This document shows positions 46,441 through 58,879 of a stretch of 64,000 nt of DNA, in pieces. Within the stretch, counting starts at the first letter, position 1; each line of letters starts with the position of its first letter. This DNA is from Adenanthera pavonina. Taxonomy: Eukaryota; Streptophyta; Magnoliopsida; Fabales; Fabaceae. The stretch covers positions 33,750,001 through 33,814,000 of the forward strand of contig JAIVEN010000014.1 in assembly GCA_026686845.1 (NCBI GenBank). The letters are read 5' to 3'. The translations under genes were made by a program, and so were the position numbers. Below the pieces are notes generated by a model. It ran no database searches and was not told where the DNA came from. It was given only the letters and a program-made list of their open reading frames with translations.

Positions 46441-47310
46441 GCGACCACGGTCAAAATGTGATTCTTAGTAGAATAGGAAGGAACAAACATAGCATTGGGA
46501 GTACTGCAATCACAAAATAGTGAACATAATTAGGAATAAAATCCTAAATCTCCTAGAAAGCCTATGGAAGAAAACAAAAACATAAGAAAATACTTACTCA
46601 AAAGAAATGAATTCCAGAATCAACGCTATTGTTGAGTGAGATTAAAGATTCATCATTAATAAAAAAAATAAAAAGTATGAGGGAAACCTAAAACCAAGAA
46701 CAGTGAAACAGAAGGGCACTTACTAGAGCATAAAAAATGGAGCCTCGCAAAGATTGAGGAGAGGAAACTTCTTCGAAGTAAGTCTTAGTCATTGAAGATC
46801 AACAGAGAGGGATGATGGGTTGGAAATGGGAAGAGTATGAAAACTTCTTGAAGAAGAATCACAGGTTACGGCTATGAAAGCAGGGAGAGAGAATCATGGT
46901 AGTAGCTTAAAAAAAAAAAAGCACCCTCATCATTAGTTCAAAAAGACACCTTTCAACTATTCGAGATAAGTTGGGAAAATACACACTTGTTCTTGGTCCA
47001 AAAGAGGATCACCAAGGGATAAAAGTGAACACGTAGTATGCATGAAGGAAACGAAATGATATACTCTCCTGGTCCATATTATAAAATGTTTTCTATAACA
47101 AATTTCTAATTCACAATATAGGATGTTAGATATGCTTTTTCCTATTTCAACCTTTTCATTAATTCTTTACTACTCCTCGTGTATAACTAATTTCAGGTCA
47201 GCCTTAGGTCTAGCTAGCAACATGGCAATTTTAGATTGTCAGAATCAGGTGGCGCCCCCTCGTTTCCCTCTCTCCCTCTCAATTACTATTCCTATTCACG
47301 GCATCCATTG
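46441..47310 (-). other. 5' region of the PMD gene, no clear frame
   Basis: The sequence is moderately AT-rich with a poly(A) run at about 46909-46920. No recognisable motif is present. A 62-codon open stretch at 47123-47311 on the plus strand has no supporting evidence. Confidence 0.3.
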
Positions 47311-47769
47311 AAATCATTCTAAGGTAAGATGGGAGGCTCAGGCGTCATTTGAAATCAACGGTGAGGTTGTGTCAAGTATGCTAGGAGACTCGCAATTGCT
47401 CGAGGATGCCATGGAGGTCATGGAAGACTCTGTTGATGGTGAGATTTTATTGGTGGTAGAAGATTCTGTTAACGATGATGTTTTGGCCATGGTTGATGAT
47501 TTGGTGGATGGTAATGGTGATGGAGGATTCCAATTTTCTTTCTCTAGTGCAATGGGGGATGAAGACTTTGAAGATTCCATGGATGGTGAGGTTCTAATCG
47601 AGGAGGCAAATGCAAATGACCGAGAACTAGAGAGGTTGAGAGAGGAAGATGGAAGGAAGTCTGGGGAGGTCCAATTTCCACATGTGAAGACTTTTGATTT
47701 GAACAAGCTATCAGATGATGATGTGACCTCTGGTGATGTTCCAAATTCGGGTGAAGGGCAAGGTTCAAT
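47311..47769 (+). pseudogene. Acidic protein of unknown function, cut near its C-terminus by LTR A
   Basis: An open frame without stops runs from about 47314. The first ATG is at 47378, after an upstream in-frame extension WEAQASFEINGEVVSS. The product is strongly acidic with repeated EDSVDGEI / EDSVNDDV / DDLVDGNGD / EDSMDGEV units, each near ten residues, then a mixed-charge RELERLREEDGRK helix. LTR A enters at codon GSI. After the LTR (51251-51272) the same frame needs only five more codons to reach a TAA, so only the last residues were displaced. I do not recognise the family. GTAAG near 47322 could be a splice donor. Confidence 0.45.
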
Positions 47770-47935
47770 TGTAACATTCCTAAAAAGTTAGATAACTAAA
47801 AATACATAGGGAATTTGCAAAAACGGCAGATACCGTTTTAAAAAGAAATTAGTTTTCCCAGTCAGATGGAAAAATGAGAAATTATAATTTTTGCCCATAA
47901 GAATTGTGAAAATTACATTTATGTCCCTAAACCAA

Positions 47936-48498
47936 GGTTCAAAAAACCAGACCAGGCATTTAACTAGTTAAGGCACTAATTCAAAGTTCAATGGTTCAAC
48001 CGTGGTTCAACCGGAATTAAATTGATGGTAATTAATTTCATAATTTTTTAATTTTATACATTATATAGAAAATAAAAAAATATTATTAATAAGTTTCACA
48101 ACCTAATATTAAAATCTAGATAAATTAATATTCATTTGTAAACATATTTTGAATTCAAAATAGTCAATTAATATTTTTTTCATATTATTTGTTAAGTAAA
48201 TTTATCATTATTAATAATTATATATCATAATAATACTTATACAATATTATAATATAGAAAGAAAAAATTATACAACAATAATGCTATTTAGTACTAAAAA
48301 TAATGTTATTTTTTTAATAAAAAAATTTAAAAATAATTAAAAAATAAACCGGTTAACCGGTTCAGCATTGATTCAAGACCAGTTTAACCGATTTTTCACC
48401 AGTTCTGGAAAGGGGCAGTCAAGGTCTATAATCAAACTAGACCTGATATCGAGAACCAGTCAAGCCAACCAATTTGGTCCGGTCTGATTTTTTGAATT
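47936..48498. mobile_element. MITE-like element inside LTR A (about 560 bp)
   Basis: The ends are inverted: GGTTCAAAAAACCAGACC on the left, and the complement of GGTCTGATTTTTTGAATT on the right. Subterminal GGTTCAACC/CCGGTTAACCGG motifs surround an AT-rich core. This matches a common plant hAT-like MITE layout. A degenerate 8-bp flank (CCCTAAAC/TCCTACAC) is the best TSD candidate. Confidence 0.5.
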
Positions 48499-49121
48499 GT
48501 CCTACACATAAAAAGTCAGTTGGCATGAAATTAAATATTTTGGGAAAATTTATAATTAATGACCCAAAAAAAATAAAAATTATAATTTTTCCCCTGGTCA
48601 AGGATAATTTTGTAAACATGCAAAATTACTATCAAAACAAAGCTCTCGACGAGACGAGTCCAATCGTACATGACACTGAGGGTTAATGATTAAGGATAAA
48701 GAAATAATTAGTGCCAAAAATTAAAAAGTAATTATATACCAATAAAGCTGCTTTTTGATCTATAAGAACTAAAAAGTCAAAAACAAAACTATTGGACATT
48801 GCAAAAAGAGCTTTTTAGAGATAGGATAATAAAATAATGTGATACACAAGCTTGCTTTATTCCTGTTCCAATAAAGTGAAATTATACTGCAAAAAGTAAC
48901 TTTACCAATCCAAATATAAAGCAACCAACACAGGGTATTACTAGATTGAGAAAATTATGCAGTGTCTTGGAGATAATTTCCCCTCTTAGATGGTGCCACT
49001 TGGCAGCTTCCATGTCCACAAATTGAAGTCTTGGAGGCCAAGCCAAAAGTTTACCAAAGGTAAACTTGACTAAAGGTAGTTAATTGGCCAAGTGGGTAAT
49101 TAAACCATGATTAGCCACCTT

Positions 49122-49129
49122 TATAAATA
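49122..49129 (+). promoter_or_regulatory. TATA box of solo LTR A
   Basis: TATAAATA is followed within 15 bases by a C-rich stretch (CCCCCTC) and then a purine-rich leader, as in LTR B. Confidence 0.6.
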
Positions 49130-51372
49130 CCCCCTCTTGCCTTGCACGACCATAAGCTCAAGAGAAAGGAGAGAGAGTGCTGCAAATTGAGAGAGAAGAA
49201 GGTAGCAACGTATGGGTGGAGAAAAAAAATAGGGAAAATATCAAGAAAATTCCAAGAAAATCGGTAAGCCATCTTCTTGCAATTTCTAAATGTTCTAGCA
49301 TGATTATTGAGTAGTTTAAGAGAGTTTCCTTGCAATTTTCTCTTCGTCCAACCTCTGTACAGTTTTGGATTAAGCTTGATTAAGAGAGGAATGTTGTTTT
49401 AAAACCATAAAATGGTGATTAAGCATGAGATTTAGCAAGGCAAAGCAAGTTAGGTATGTTTTGAGTAAGTTTTGAGAGAACCCAATCTTTTTCTTTGGAA
49501 GCAGAATTTTGCCTGGATCAAAAGTGAATCTTAGAGTGGGAATATCATTAGTTTGATGCTAAAAATGGATTCCCCATGGGCAAAAACCTTAAGAACAAGT
49601 ATATGTTTCAAGTTCCGAGTTAAGATAAACAAGTTAGGATTTAGGGTTTTATGTGAGCTTTAAGCTTTAAGATATGAAATCAGTGGCTTGAGCCATTGTT
49701 TATGCCCATGGACTTGAGGAAGCTTGAGAAAGCTAGAGGAATCATTGGTTTGAAGAGAAAAGCCAAGTGGTACATGAAGAGGTAGCTAAGTTTACATATT
49801 CTTGCTTATGTTATTTTATTCCTTTGCTTTGATGCAAATTGGTTGCCATATTGCGAATTGTGTTTTCTTTACTGGTTTTGGCTGCAATATAAGGAGTTTT
49901 ATTCCCCAGGATGTCCATTTTCTAAGCCATTATACTGCCAAAATTTTTATAACCAATGTGGCAATTTATTGTTTAAATGTGATTGATGTAATTCAATGTG
50001 ATCAAATGTGAGTTATTTGACATGATTGACATCATTACATGAAATTTAACTTGCTACTAAGATTTCCCCCATTCTCACTCCCTCAAATATCCCAAATGAC
50101 TAGGCACAAGCTATGGCAAAGGAGTCCAAAAAGCTAAGGAGAATGAAGAAGAGAAAGATGTTTAATGATGTCTTGAAGTTACGATAGTATATTTTGAAAT
50201 TATGTATAATACCATGTATATGCTTTTAGATCTATGACATTGTGCTATTATGTCCTTATGAGCATTATGAAATGTTTGACATGGATTTAAAACATGGATT
50301 GATCATGTGAGCATGTTATAAAGCCTATTTTCCATGATTACTTTGCAAATAGCTCATTTTGTAGCAATGAAAGTAAAGTGAATAATATTTAACAGAAACA
50401 GGGCAAGTAAGTTAAGTGTTATATATTCTATGAAAGTATAGAGAAAACAATTTCCATTGAGTTAAAGAATACTTACTTTGGATAAATGTATGATTTATAG
50501 TGTAATTTTAAAGTTGAGGGGTCAAAACTGGGCAGTTAAGTGAAAGCCATGGATTTTACTGTAAGTATTACTTATTTTGAAAAGTGATATAAAATTGTAA
50601 ATAACTCCAAAAATCCAGTGGTTTGCATGTATGAAAAAAATCAATATCTTAAGTGTAATATGCCATGAAGTTGAAGGAAATTGGAGCTATATAATGAGAG
50701 TTATACATGTTTTTCTATAATTGTTCCAGTAAGAGTGATATTCTGACCCTTCTTTTTTCAAGTTGATGCCATGCCCTGTAAGTATTGAATAAATGTACAA
50801 TAAAAATGTGGATGTAAAGTAGACATGTAGAGCTTTCTAAAAGTGTAAAGAATGCATGAATTAGCTTAGGTTAGAATGAGAAATGAATTTTCAAACTTAA
50901 GCCAGAAAATCTGGAACTTAATATTTTGACCATTCAAACAGTGGAAGTTTAAAAATTAAACTGTATCAATCGGTGCAGTCAAATACAAGTTTCATATTTT
51001 TCTCTTATATATAATATTTCTAACTTCATTTAGAGACTTGAATCACATTAATACCATTTTTTTTGGAATTAGTTATAATTTTTCAAAGTTCAGCCAGAAT
51101 AAAGGACAATAGATAAATAGTAAATTTCAAAAATTTTATTTTTCAGATTTAATTCTTTTAATGATTCAAGCTTCTAAAATGACTTAGTTGGATATTAGAA
51201 ATGCCATACTACTTGGGAAATTGCATATGAAAGCAAGGTGTTACATCAATCATGAACAGTTTGATTGAATAATCTCATTCTCATGGCTTAATGTGGTGTG
51301 GCATCTTCAATTTTTTTTTATAGGAATGAAATTGCAGTGCTTAATTGAAAAAAATTATTAGTAGCCAACTGT

Positions 51373-51594
51373 TTAATTGAATGAATTTGAGTATCTCTTC
51401 GTTCTTAATTGATTAGACATTGGCATCGATTCTTTCTTGATTGCTATGTCTTCTTCCTTCTTCACATTTGTCATTGGTTTAATATCTTCCTTCTTTACCT
51501 TTGCCATTAGCTTCACGTGTTCATTCTTCAGTTCCTTCTTCACCTCAGCCATGGGTGTCTTCACATCTTTCTTAATTGAAAAATAAATTTGCAT
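51373..51594 (-). CDS. Small Lys/Glu-rich repeat ORF, unknown function
   Basis: This 73-codon open frame on the minus strand is built of repeats around VKKE: AEVKKELKNEH, AKVKKEDIKPM, TNVKKEEDIA, then AIKKESMPM. Each [V/I]-K-K-E fits the SUMO-acceptor consensus (hydrophobic-K-x-E). The frame is enclosed by near-identical direct repeats (TTAATTGAAAAAAATTATTA type at about 51339 and 51624). It lies about 490 bases beyond the end of the mariner frame on the same strand. It could be a repeat-derived chance frame or a remnant exon, and I do not recognise a family. Confidence 0.25.
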   Translation of the reverse strand: MQIYFSIKKDVKTPMAEVKKELKNEHVKLMAKVKKEDIKPMTNVKKEEDIAIKKESMPMSNQLRTKRYSNSFN

Positions 51595-52972
51595 TGCTTA
51601 ATTGGAAAAAAAATTGCATTGCTTAATTGAAAAAAAAAATTATTAGTAGCCAACAATTTAATAGCCAATTCATTCCATTTTTTGTTAATATATGAATAAA
51701 AAGCAATTTTTTAATAGCTAATTCACATTACCTGAAAAATAAAATTGTTTACAAGCTATTGCAAATGAAACAAATAAGGTGAGATATGAAAATTGTCATT
51801 GCAAATTGCAAAAAAGTGCATACACTTAACCTTACAATTGAAAAGGTGCCATACAGTTTGCTTCATTGCAATTTGGAAAATTCCATTGCAAACCCAACTT
51901 TGGTCAAAAAGCCACAATACCTTACACTTAGCACAAAAATGCTTTTTAACCATACAATTACTCACTTGCTTCCCTTCGTAAGAAATCTAAAAATTGTGCC
52001 TATTTACAAGACCCCATTTCTTATCACTCACTCACTTCCCTCAAGTAATCCAATGCACCACTTTTGGGCCTACACTCCATCTATTCCATGAGTGATCCTT
52101 CCTTATCCATTATTTGTTTCCTCATGTGTAGAATCTCATACTTGATTGACCCTCCATTCTTCATGATCTCCATCATACAACATTATAGTGTTAGGAAGAT
52201 CTTATTTAATTCCACTGCTGAAAATTTTTTGAATCCTTTGACCACTGCACCAATGATGTCATCAATGGTCTTTGGTGCTTCTTTGTGCTATAACAATTGA
52301 ATGGCATTGAAGAAGGCCAAATCCAAGACATTCAAATGCAAAGAATTAGGAGGTTGACAAACTAAACATATATCAAAGCCACTTCACGGGCAACCCAACA
52401 AAACTTATCATCATTTTTAATAATGTGAAATGGACTATTATCCTATTGGATGAAAATTGTTTCATCCAAATGGTCTCTTGGCCATTTCTCTTTAATGGCT
52501 GGTAAAACTTTCTTAACTGGGAAAAGTCTACTATCATCCTTATTCACTGAAGTTATGGGTTTGGTGACCAGTGAACCTATAGGTTTGTTAGTGCTACTTC
52601 TTTTGGCGGGATCTTAAGTGGCAAGCGAAAAGACACCAATGTTGCCAGAGAAAGTTTCATTCCCTTCACTATCAAATCTTGGACTAGCCATTGCTACTAG
52701 AAACATAACTTTAGTAATGAAGTTCTTACTCTTGCATGTCTGATATGGCTCCTCCTCATTTGGCATAAGGTAGTAATTAACGGATTTCTTCATCATGTAG
52801 AACCATTTTTCTTTCACATGAACAATGTTATGCATGGATTTAAATTTTGGATCATGTGGTATGCTTTTCTCATCTAGCATGGACAAGTAAAACTTCACGT
52901 GAGCAATCATGTTCTCATCCTTCATGAATGGCTTAATTGAGTTAGAGTGTCGACGAATAAAACCTTGTTTCT

Positions 52973-54735
52973 TATAACATCCTCATTTTCAAGGCTATGT
53001 TTAAAGGTAAGAAAAGAAAATACTCATTGTTAAAGGAAGGTTACCATGTGCCTTGTAAGAATGTACTAAAAGTAGGAATGAATAAGATACCACATGTGAA
53101 ATATTTTTTAATGCTATGAAGGAAAAAATGATAATTTCACACGTTTGATCTTTAGCAGGAATTAAATTCCAAATGTGGTCCTTAACTAGAATTATTTCTG
53201 AAAATGTAGAAAAATGATATATATATATATATATATATATCAAAATGGACCTCTTAGCATGCTGGACCATGTTAGAAGAATAAATTGAACTAAAAAGGTG
53301 TAGTTTGCAAATAATACAGATTGTAAAAATATGAATAGTAAAAGAAAAAGAGGTGGGCCCCACAATACAAAAAAAAGGAAAAAGAAAGTATATGAGCCCC
53401 ACATAAAATGTTATTTGGAATAGTTATTAAGATAAATGCAGATTAAAAACCAATATATTTTTTGTACATATTAATGAACAAATAGTATTATTATATACTA
53501 TAAAATACCAAGAAACTGTCCAGATATAAAATAAAAGATATAAGATATAAAGTAAAAAATATATGATTAATCTAGACCAAAGTTAATATATTGTATAGAA
53601 GGTCATTTGTTCTCTCCCCATTGGCAAAAAATTTAAGATGTGATTTAAGAGGAATATTTTATCAAAAATGATGTCATGGATGATGAAACTTGAGGGTCAC
53701 TTGGAAGACTAAGATGCAATTTTTTTGGCTATAAATAAGTGACCCTCCCTTCCACAATTCCCTCAAGTTTCAGCCAAGCATAATAAGGAGAGAGAAGCTG
53801 AAATTCTAGTGAGAGAAAGAGGGGAGGAAGAAGGAAGAAGAAGAAGAAAAGGAAGAAGCCAAGTTTGGAGGTAAAGAAATAAGATAGGGATATGTTTTTT
53901 CCTCAAATCTAAGTTGGTTTTTCATGAGTTCAAGTTAGGTTAGTTAAGTTTTCTCCCTCTCCCTCTAGAGGACATAATGAGCTTTGTGATAAAACATATT
54001 ATGTATCATTTGGCTATATATGAGATGATTTATGGCTCAAGAAAGTTATGGAACAATAGATGGAAATTGGTTGCTGGACAGTTGTGTTCTGTAAAAATTG
54101 CCTATTTTGAATGTCTGTATAAAATTATACAATATTCCAAAAATTCAATTGTTTCTATGTATGGAAAGAGATATGTCTTATAAATGATTTGACATTAGTT
54201 TGACTCAATTTGGAGTAGTATAAAGGCAATTATGAATTATTTTCCAAAATTGTTCTGATAAAGAATAATTTAGATACTCAATGGTTTATATTAGTATTTT
54301 GTCTAGTACGTATGTAATAAATGTATAATATTTATATTGTTAGAAAGTAGACATGTAGATCTTTCCAATGATATAAAGAACATATAAATTAACTCTATAT
54401 AATATAAGAAATGAATGACCAAAATGATAGCTTAGAAACTGAAAGTTGGAAATGAATAGTAAATTAGATGAATTAGTGTGTCCAAATTCTAGTTTCATAT
54501 TTTTCTTATGAACTTCAAGATATGAATGATTTTCAAGGATTTGAACTACTATAAAACAATTTTTATGTATTTAGTTATAAATTTTCAAAGTTCGCTGTGC
54601 AATATTATGAATAATGCATGAAATCAAATTTTTATAGTTTTAAGCTTTCCATTTGTTCAAGATCTCAAAAGCCTTTTTACTACATCCAAGTGAGGCAGTA
54701 TTCATGGGGAAAATGCTAAAATATGGGATGTGACA
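52973..54735 (+). mobile_element. Ty3/gypsy solo LTR B (1763 bp) in the mariner gene
   Basis: It ends GGGATGTGACA and starts TATAACATCC (a TG start mutated to TA). It is flanked by a perfect TTTCT duplication at 52968-52972 and 54736-54740. A TATA box lies at 53730-53737, followed by a GA-rich leader with poly-GAAGAA. It contains a (TA)n tract at 53217-53239. The mariner sequence continues directly on both sides. Confidence 0.9.
53730..53737 (+). promoter_or_regulatory. TATA box of solo LTR B
   Basis: TATAAATA in GGCTATAAATAAGTGACC is followed by a CCCTCCCTTCC stretch and a purine-rich leader, matching the layout in LTR A. Confidence 0.6.
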
Positions 54736-55067
54736 TTTCTGAAGTCTAATTAATGAAGATTTGCTTATATTCAATACACATGATAGTGATTGGAGCGTGG
54801 TCCGTTGTGAAAGAGGAACTTCATGAATCCTATATGTAGGCCTAATTCAATTATCTTTCTGCTACAATGTTTTGTCTTCTAGTGAGATGAGTCTCTTGTA
54901 TCCCTAACTTGACATCAAATGTGATCAACGATACTCCTTGAAGTATTGAACATTGAAACAACTGTCTCTATTGTTCTTACCTTCAACTTTCCTAAATGAG
55001 TTAAGTGCTTTAGAATTTGAGCAATAGCTTCCCATTCTTTTTTTGTTAAAAATTTCCTTTCATTCAT

Positions 55068-56436
55068 TATTCAATATATTATGTATTGATTTGCGTCACA
55101 TGATAAAAGAAAATAGTTCACATAAAGTAGAGAAAACCTTAATAAATTAAAAGTTGCATAATTAAAAAAATATGACCAAAATTATTTAGAAATTAAAAAT
55201 CGCACCACAATTTAAAGAAAATACTCAAATTATGGACATGTGTAAAGACTACCAACATTAATAAAAATAAATAAGAAACTATCACAGGTGATAATCATGA
55301 AAAACTTGGTACACAATTGAAGAAAAAAATTAGTAGAAAACATTAGAAATTGCAAAATTTAAGAAACTCACCATAATTAAAAAGATACTCCTGGGCTACC
55401 AATAATTCAAGAAAAATTTATAATTGCAAAATTATGAAAGAAAACCTAAAGCATTTAATAAAAGAATTATTAATTCAAAGATGATATTTGTCGACTACTA
55501 ATAATACAATAAAAATTTATAACTACAAAATTCATAAATGCTGAGAAATTGCAAAAAAAAAAATCATACCAATAATACAAGAAAAATGGTGAACATAAAA
55601 TAAAGAAAACATTAATAAAAAAGTAGCATAATTAAAAAAAACCAACAATAGTAAAGGAACAAAAATTTCACTAATTAAAAACTAATTACAAAAAACTATT
55701 CACAAATTAGATAAACACAATGTGGTACTCACCTGCAATAATAGAAAAAATTATTCACAAATTAAAAATATCACCAAAAGTTAAAAATACTATGTAAAAG
55801 GAATACAAAAATTAATAAACAAATTACAGTTGGCACACAGGTGCAATACCCACTCTATATTTAAAATTTGGGGGGGGGGGGAAAAAGAAGGAAAAAGCAA
55901 CCCACTCATACTAGGTTCTTTGTCTAGTATCTCTATCTTGTTCCAAACAAGCTCTTTGTCCCACTGAATCCCAAAGCTTTCATTGCTATCAGAGTTTTCT
56001 TCCATCATCGTCTCATCCATGCAAAGTCCATGAGAGTGTTTTTTCCAATGGGACAATATTCAAGTCACACATAGAGTGTCAATTTGAGTTCTCCCTTGTT
56101 AATTGAAACCCATAATCGAAATAGAGCATTGGCCTTTAAAATTGGTATCAACAAGTGTCCACCCATGTGAAGCTGAATTATCATCATTTATGAAGCTTGG
56201 CGTCAAGTTTGAGTTGAACATGATGAGGATCATTGATGGTAGAGTTAATCTTCTACGATCACCATCGAAACAGGGACTAATGAGCTGAAATATTGGTGTT
56301 AATCTTCTATCACACTCGATGGGTAACTTTCAATCACTAGAGTTATCATTTTGGACCCTCAAATGAGTCTTGATGGCATCCTAAATACTCCACTATTTAT
56401 TTCAATGACTCTCATATGATAGTTCATAGCTCGTTG
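55068..56436. other. AT-rich stretch upstream of mariner with small open frames and a G12 run
   Basis: 55080-55790 is very A-rich, with repeated AATTAAAAA and ACCAATAATACAAGAAAA-like lines, and no coding motif. A run of 12 G lies at 55869-55880. A minus-strand open stretch (about 55890-56056) encodes ESFGIQWDKELVWNKIEI and ends at a possible splice donor. It could be an upstream exon of the mariner or another gene, but I cannot identify it. 56103-56288 is open on both strands without motifs. Confidence 0.3.
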
Positions 56437-58832
56437 TGTAATATCTTAAAATTTTTAGATAGCATAAAATGTAATGAGATATGAGAAAAATAGACATACA
56501 TGAATAAATGTAAAAAAGGGCAAAAATGAAAAATTTCAGGTCAAAAAAATAAAATATAAAAATTACATTTTAGTCCAAAGAAAAGAATTTATTGCCTTTT
56601 AATCCCTGGGAAATATATAGCAAAGTACCTAAAAGTTTTGATAATTACATTTTTACCCCAAATCAAGGGTAATTTTGAAATCATGCAAATTTTATGTCAA
56701 AATAAAGCTTGTGACAAGGCGAACCCAAATGTATAATGCATATGGGTTAATGGAATTTATGTGAAAAAATTTAGTGCATGAAAAAAGGCATTATGGACCC
56801 TACAGAAAGGTAGATAAAGCATGTAAAAGGTATGTGGGTCCTATATTTGGATCAATTGAGATAGGATATTATGGTAATTTTATATCCCAATATAGTTATA
56901 ACTGGTGCCAAATAATAATAAAATATACTTGTAAAGTAGCTTTATTTGTTCAAACCAATACAAAATATATCTAGATAAATATAAGTACAATTTTTTTGGG
57001 CCAAAATGCCCTCCATTTCATGGTGTATGCTGCACATGGGAGAAAATTCAATAATTTAATAATTTCCATGAATTTTCAAGAAAGTTATAGAACTTTAGGT
57101 GATAATTTTTTATTGGTTAAAAAATTTTATATATAATCCCTCTTGGCTCATGGTTTTGGTTGACATTAAGGAACAAAGAAAGGGGGGAGGAGCAGCCAAA
57201 GAACACAATAAGAGAAGAGGAAGACGTGGAAACCAAGAGGAAGAAAAGTAAGAAGAAAATTAAGGAAAAATCAGTAAAATTTCTCTTCCTTATTCTCTTG
57301 CAATTTTCTTCAAGTTTTAAGTAGTTTGGTGGGGTTTTCTTAAGTTCTCTTCTTCTCCCCATCCTAATTAAATTTCAGTCTTGACATAGATTTAAGAAAG
57401 AAAGTGGTTTTGTGCCATAAATTAAAAAGAAAATATAAGATAAAGTGAAAGAAAAAAACTTCAGTATGTTTGGAAGCAAATTTTGAAATTTTCTAACTTT
57501 CCTCCTCAAACCCTGAATTTTGACCAGTTTGTTGGGGTAGTAAGGAGCTAGATTTTCAATGATTTGATGTTAAAATGGACCCCTTAGGTCCAAATTAGTT
57601 AAAAACAAGTGTTAGACTCAAGAGAAAGTTTAAGATAAATTAAGTGAATTTTTAGGGTTTGTTAGGCACTTTGTGAGATAGCTCCTTAAATCAGTGGGTT
57701 AAATGAATGTTTAATAATGTTATAGTGGGAGTTCAAGAAAGCTAGTGGAAACTTTGGTTCAAAAAACAAAAACAAAGGATTTCATAAGAGGTAGCTTGGT
57801 TCATTAATTGCTTTATGTTTTTCTATAATGTTACTTTGATGCAAATTATATGCCATATTGTTCTTGTGTTGATTTGTGATTGATTTTGGCTATAAAATGA
57901 AGGAGTTTGTTTCATAGGATGTCTATTTTTTAAGGGGAAACTCCGCCAAAATTTTTACTTGACAATATGATTTTTTGATGATTTTATGTGAATTTTGTGA
58001 AACTTAAAATGACATAATTACATTGAATGAACTAGCTATTGGGATTGTCATAATCTCACTCTCCAAGCACCAACATTATAGGTTAAAGTGATGGCAAGAC
58101 CTTCAGGAAGAGGACAAGAGGCATGGAGAAGATTAATGATGATTAGATTTGTAATTGCCTTAATTACTTGTTTTATTGTAATTTTATGTAGAATCATATA
58201 TGTTTTTAGGAAGTTGTGCCTTGCTGCGTTATGTTCCTTTAGGGATATTGTGGTGATAGGAACATATTTTGGATGGATTTGAATCATTTAAGTATTGTAG
58301 AAAAATGGTTTTTGCAAGTTGGTAAGCAAGACTGTCTAGTTTGACTACTGAATGTTCATACAGTTACGATTCATATGAAATTAGTTTTCAATATGAGTAT
58401 TATATATATGCTTAGAGAGTAGACAAAGAGGGCTTTCAAACAAGCTAAAGATCACTTAATTTGGACATGTATATAATTTTTTTATGATTTTTGAAAATGT
58501 GTAAGAAAACCTAGAAAAATAATTTTGACAAAATGAATAGTAGAAATTACTGTATGAATTGACTCAGTACAGTTCCAGTTGCATATTTTTCCCATGTAGA
58601 AAATATTTTTAACTATTTTTAGAGATTTGAATTACTCTTATACAATTTTTTTGGATTTAGTTATGATTTTTTAAACTTCAACAAAAAAATTGGGTTACTT
58701 AACGAATAGTGTTTTAAAAATTTGAACTTTTTTCATTTGATCTTTTAATGATTCAAGCTCTTAAATTACCTTATGTAGACATTATAAATGTTATTATAAA
58801 TGAGAAATAATATAAGGAAGTAAGGTATGACA
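56437..58832 (+). mobile_element. Ty3/gypsy solo LTR C (2396 bp), no matching TSD
   Basis: The start TGTAATATCTT and end AAGGTATGACA match the ends of the related LTRs. The interior follows the same order: TATA-like TTTTATATATAATCCC near 57123, a GA-rich leader, and a 3' part resembling LTRs A and B. The flanks CGTTG and CATCA do not match, so it may derive from recombination between different elements, or its ends may have been altered. Confidence 0.75.
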
Positions 58833-58879
58833 CATCAACTGTTAGGATCCTTAATCCACCAATTTTTCAATCTGTCTCC

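Larger units (their letters stand above)
47770..51245 (+). mobile_element. Ty3/gypsy solo LTR A (3476 bp, with internal insertion)
   Basis: It starts TGTAACATTCC and ends AAGGTGTTACA and is flanked by a perfect TCAAT duplication at 47765-47769 and 51246-51250. It has a TATA box at 49122-49129 followed by a GA-rich leader (AGAGAAAGGAGAGAGAG). Its last part resembles the ends of LTR B and C. The unusual length is partly explained by a MITE-like insert at 47936-48498. No protein motif lies inside. Confidence 0.9.
52081..55067 (-). pseudogene. Plant DD39D mariner-like transposase, split by LTR B
   Basis: The frame starts MNERKFLTKKEWEAIAQIL at 55067 and continues through an N-terminal helix-turn-helix region with stops and a frameshift. 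It is interrupted by LTR B (52973-54735). After the LTR it resumes with RRHSNSIKPFMKDENMIAH. The first catalytic box, normally VDEKWF, reads VKEKWF, so the first Asp is lost. CKSKNFITKVMFLVAMASPR follows. The second box is IFIQ-stop-DNSPFH with Asp kept. The third is NVLDLAFFNAIQ in another frame. The frame ends in a TAG at 52081-52083. At least four stops or frameshifts make it inactive. Terminal inverted repeats were not identified. Confidence 0.88.
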
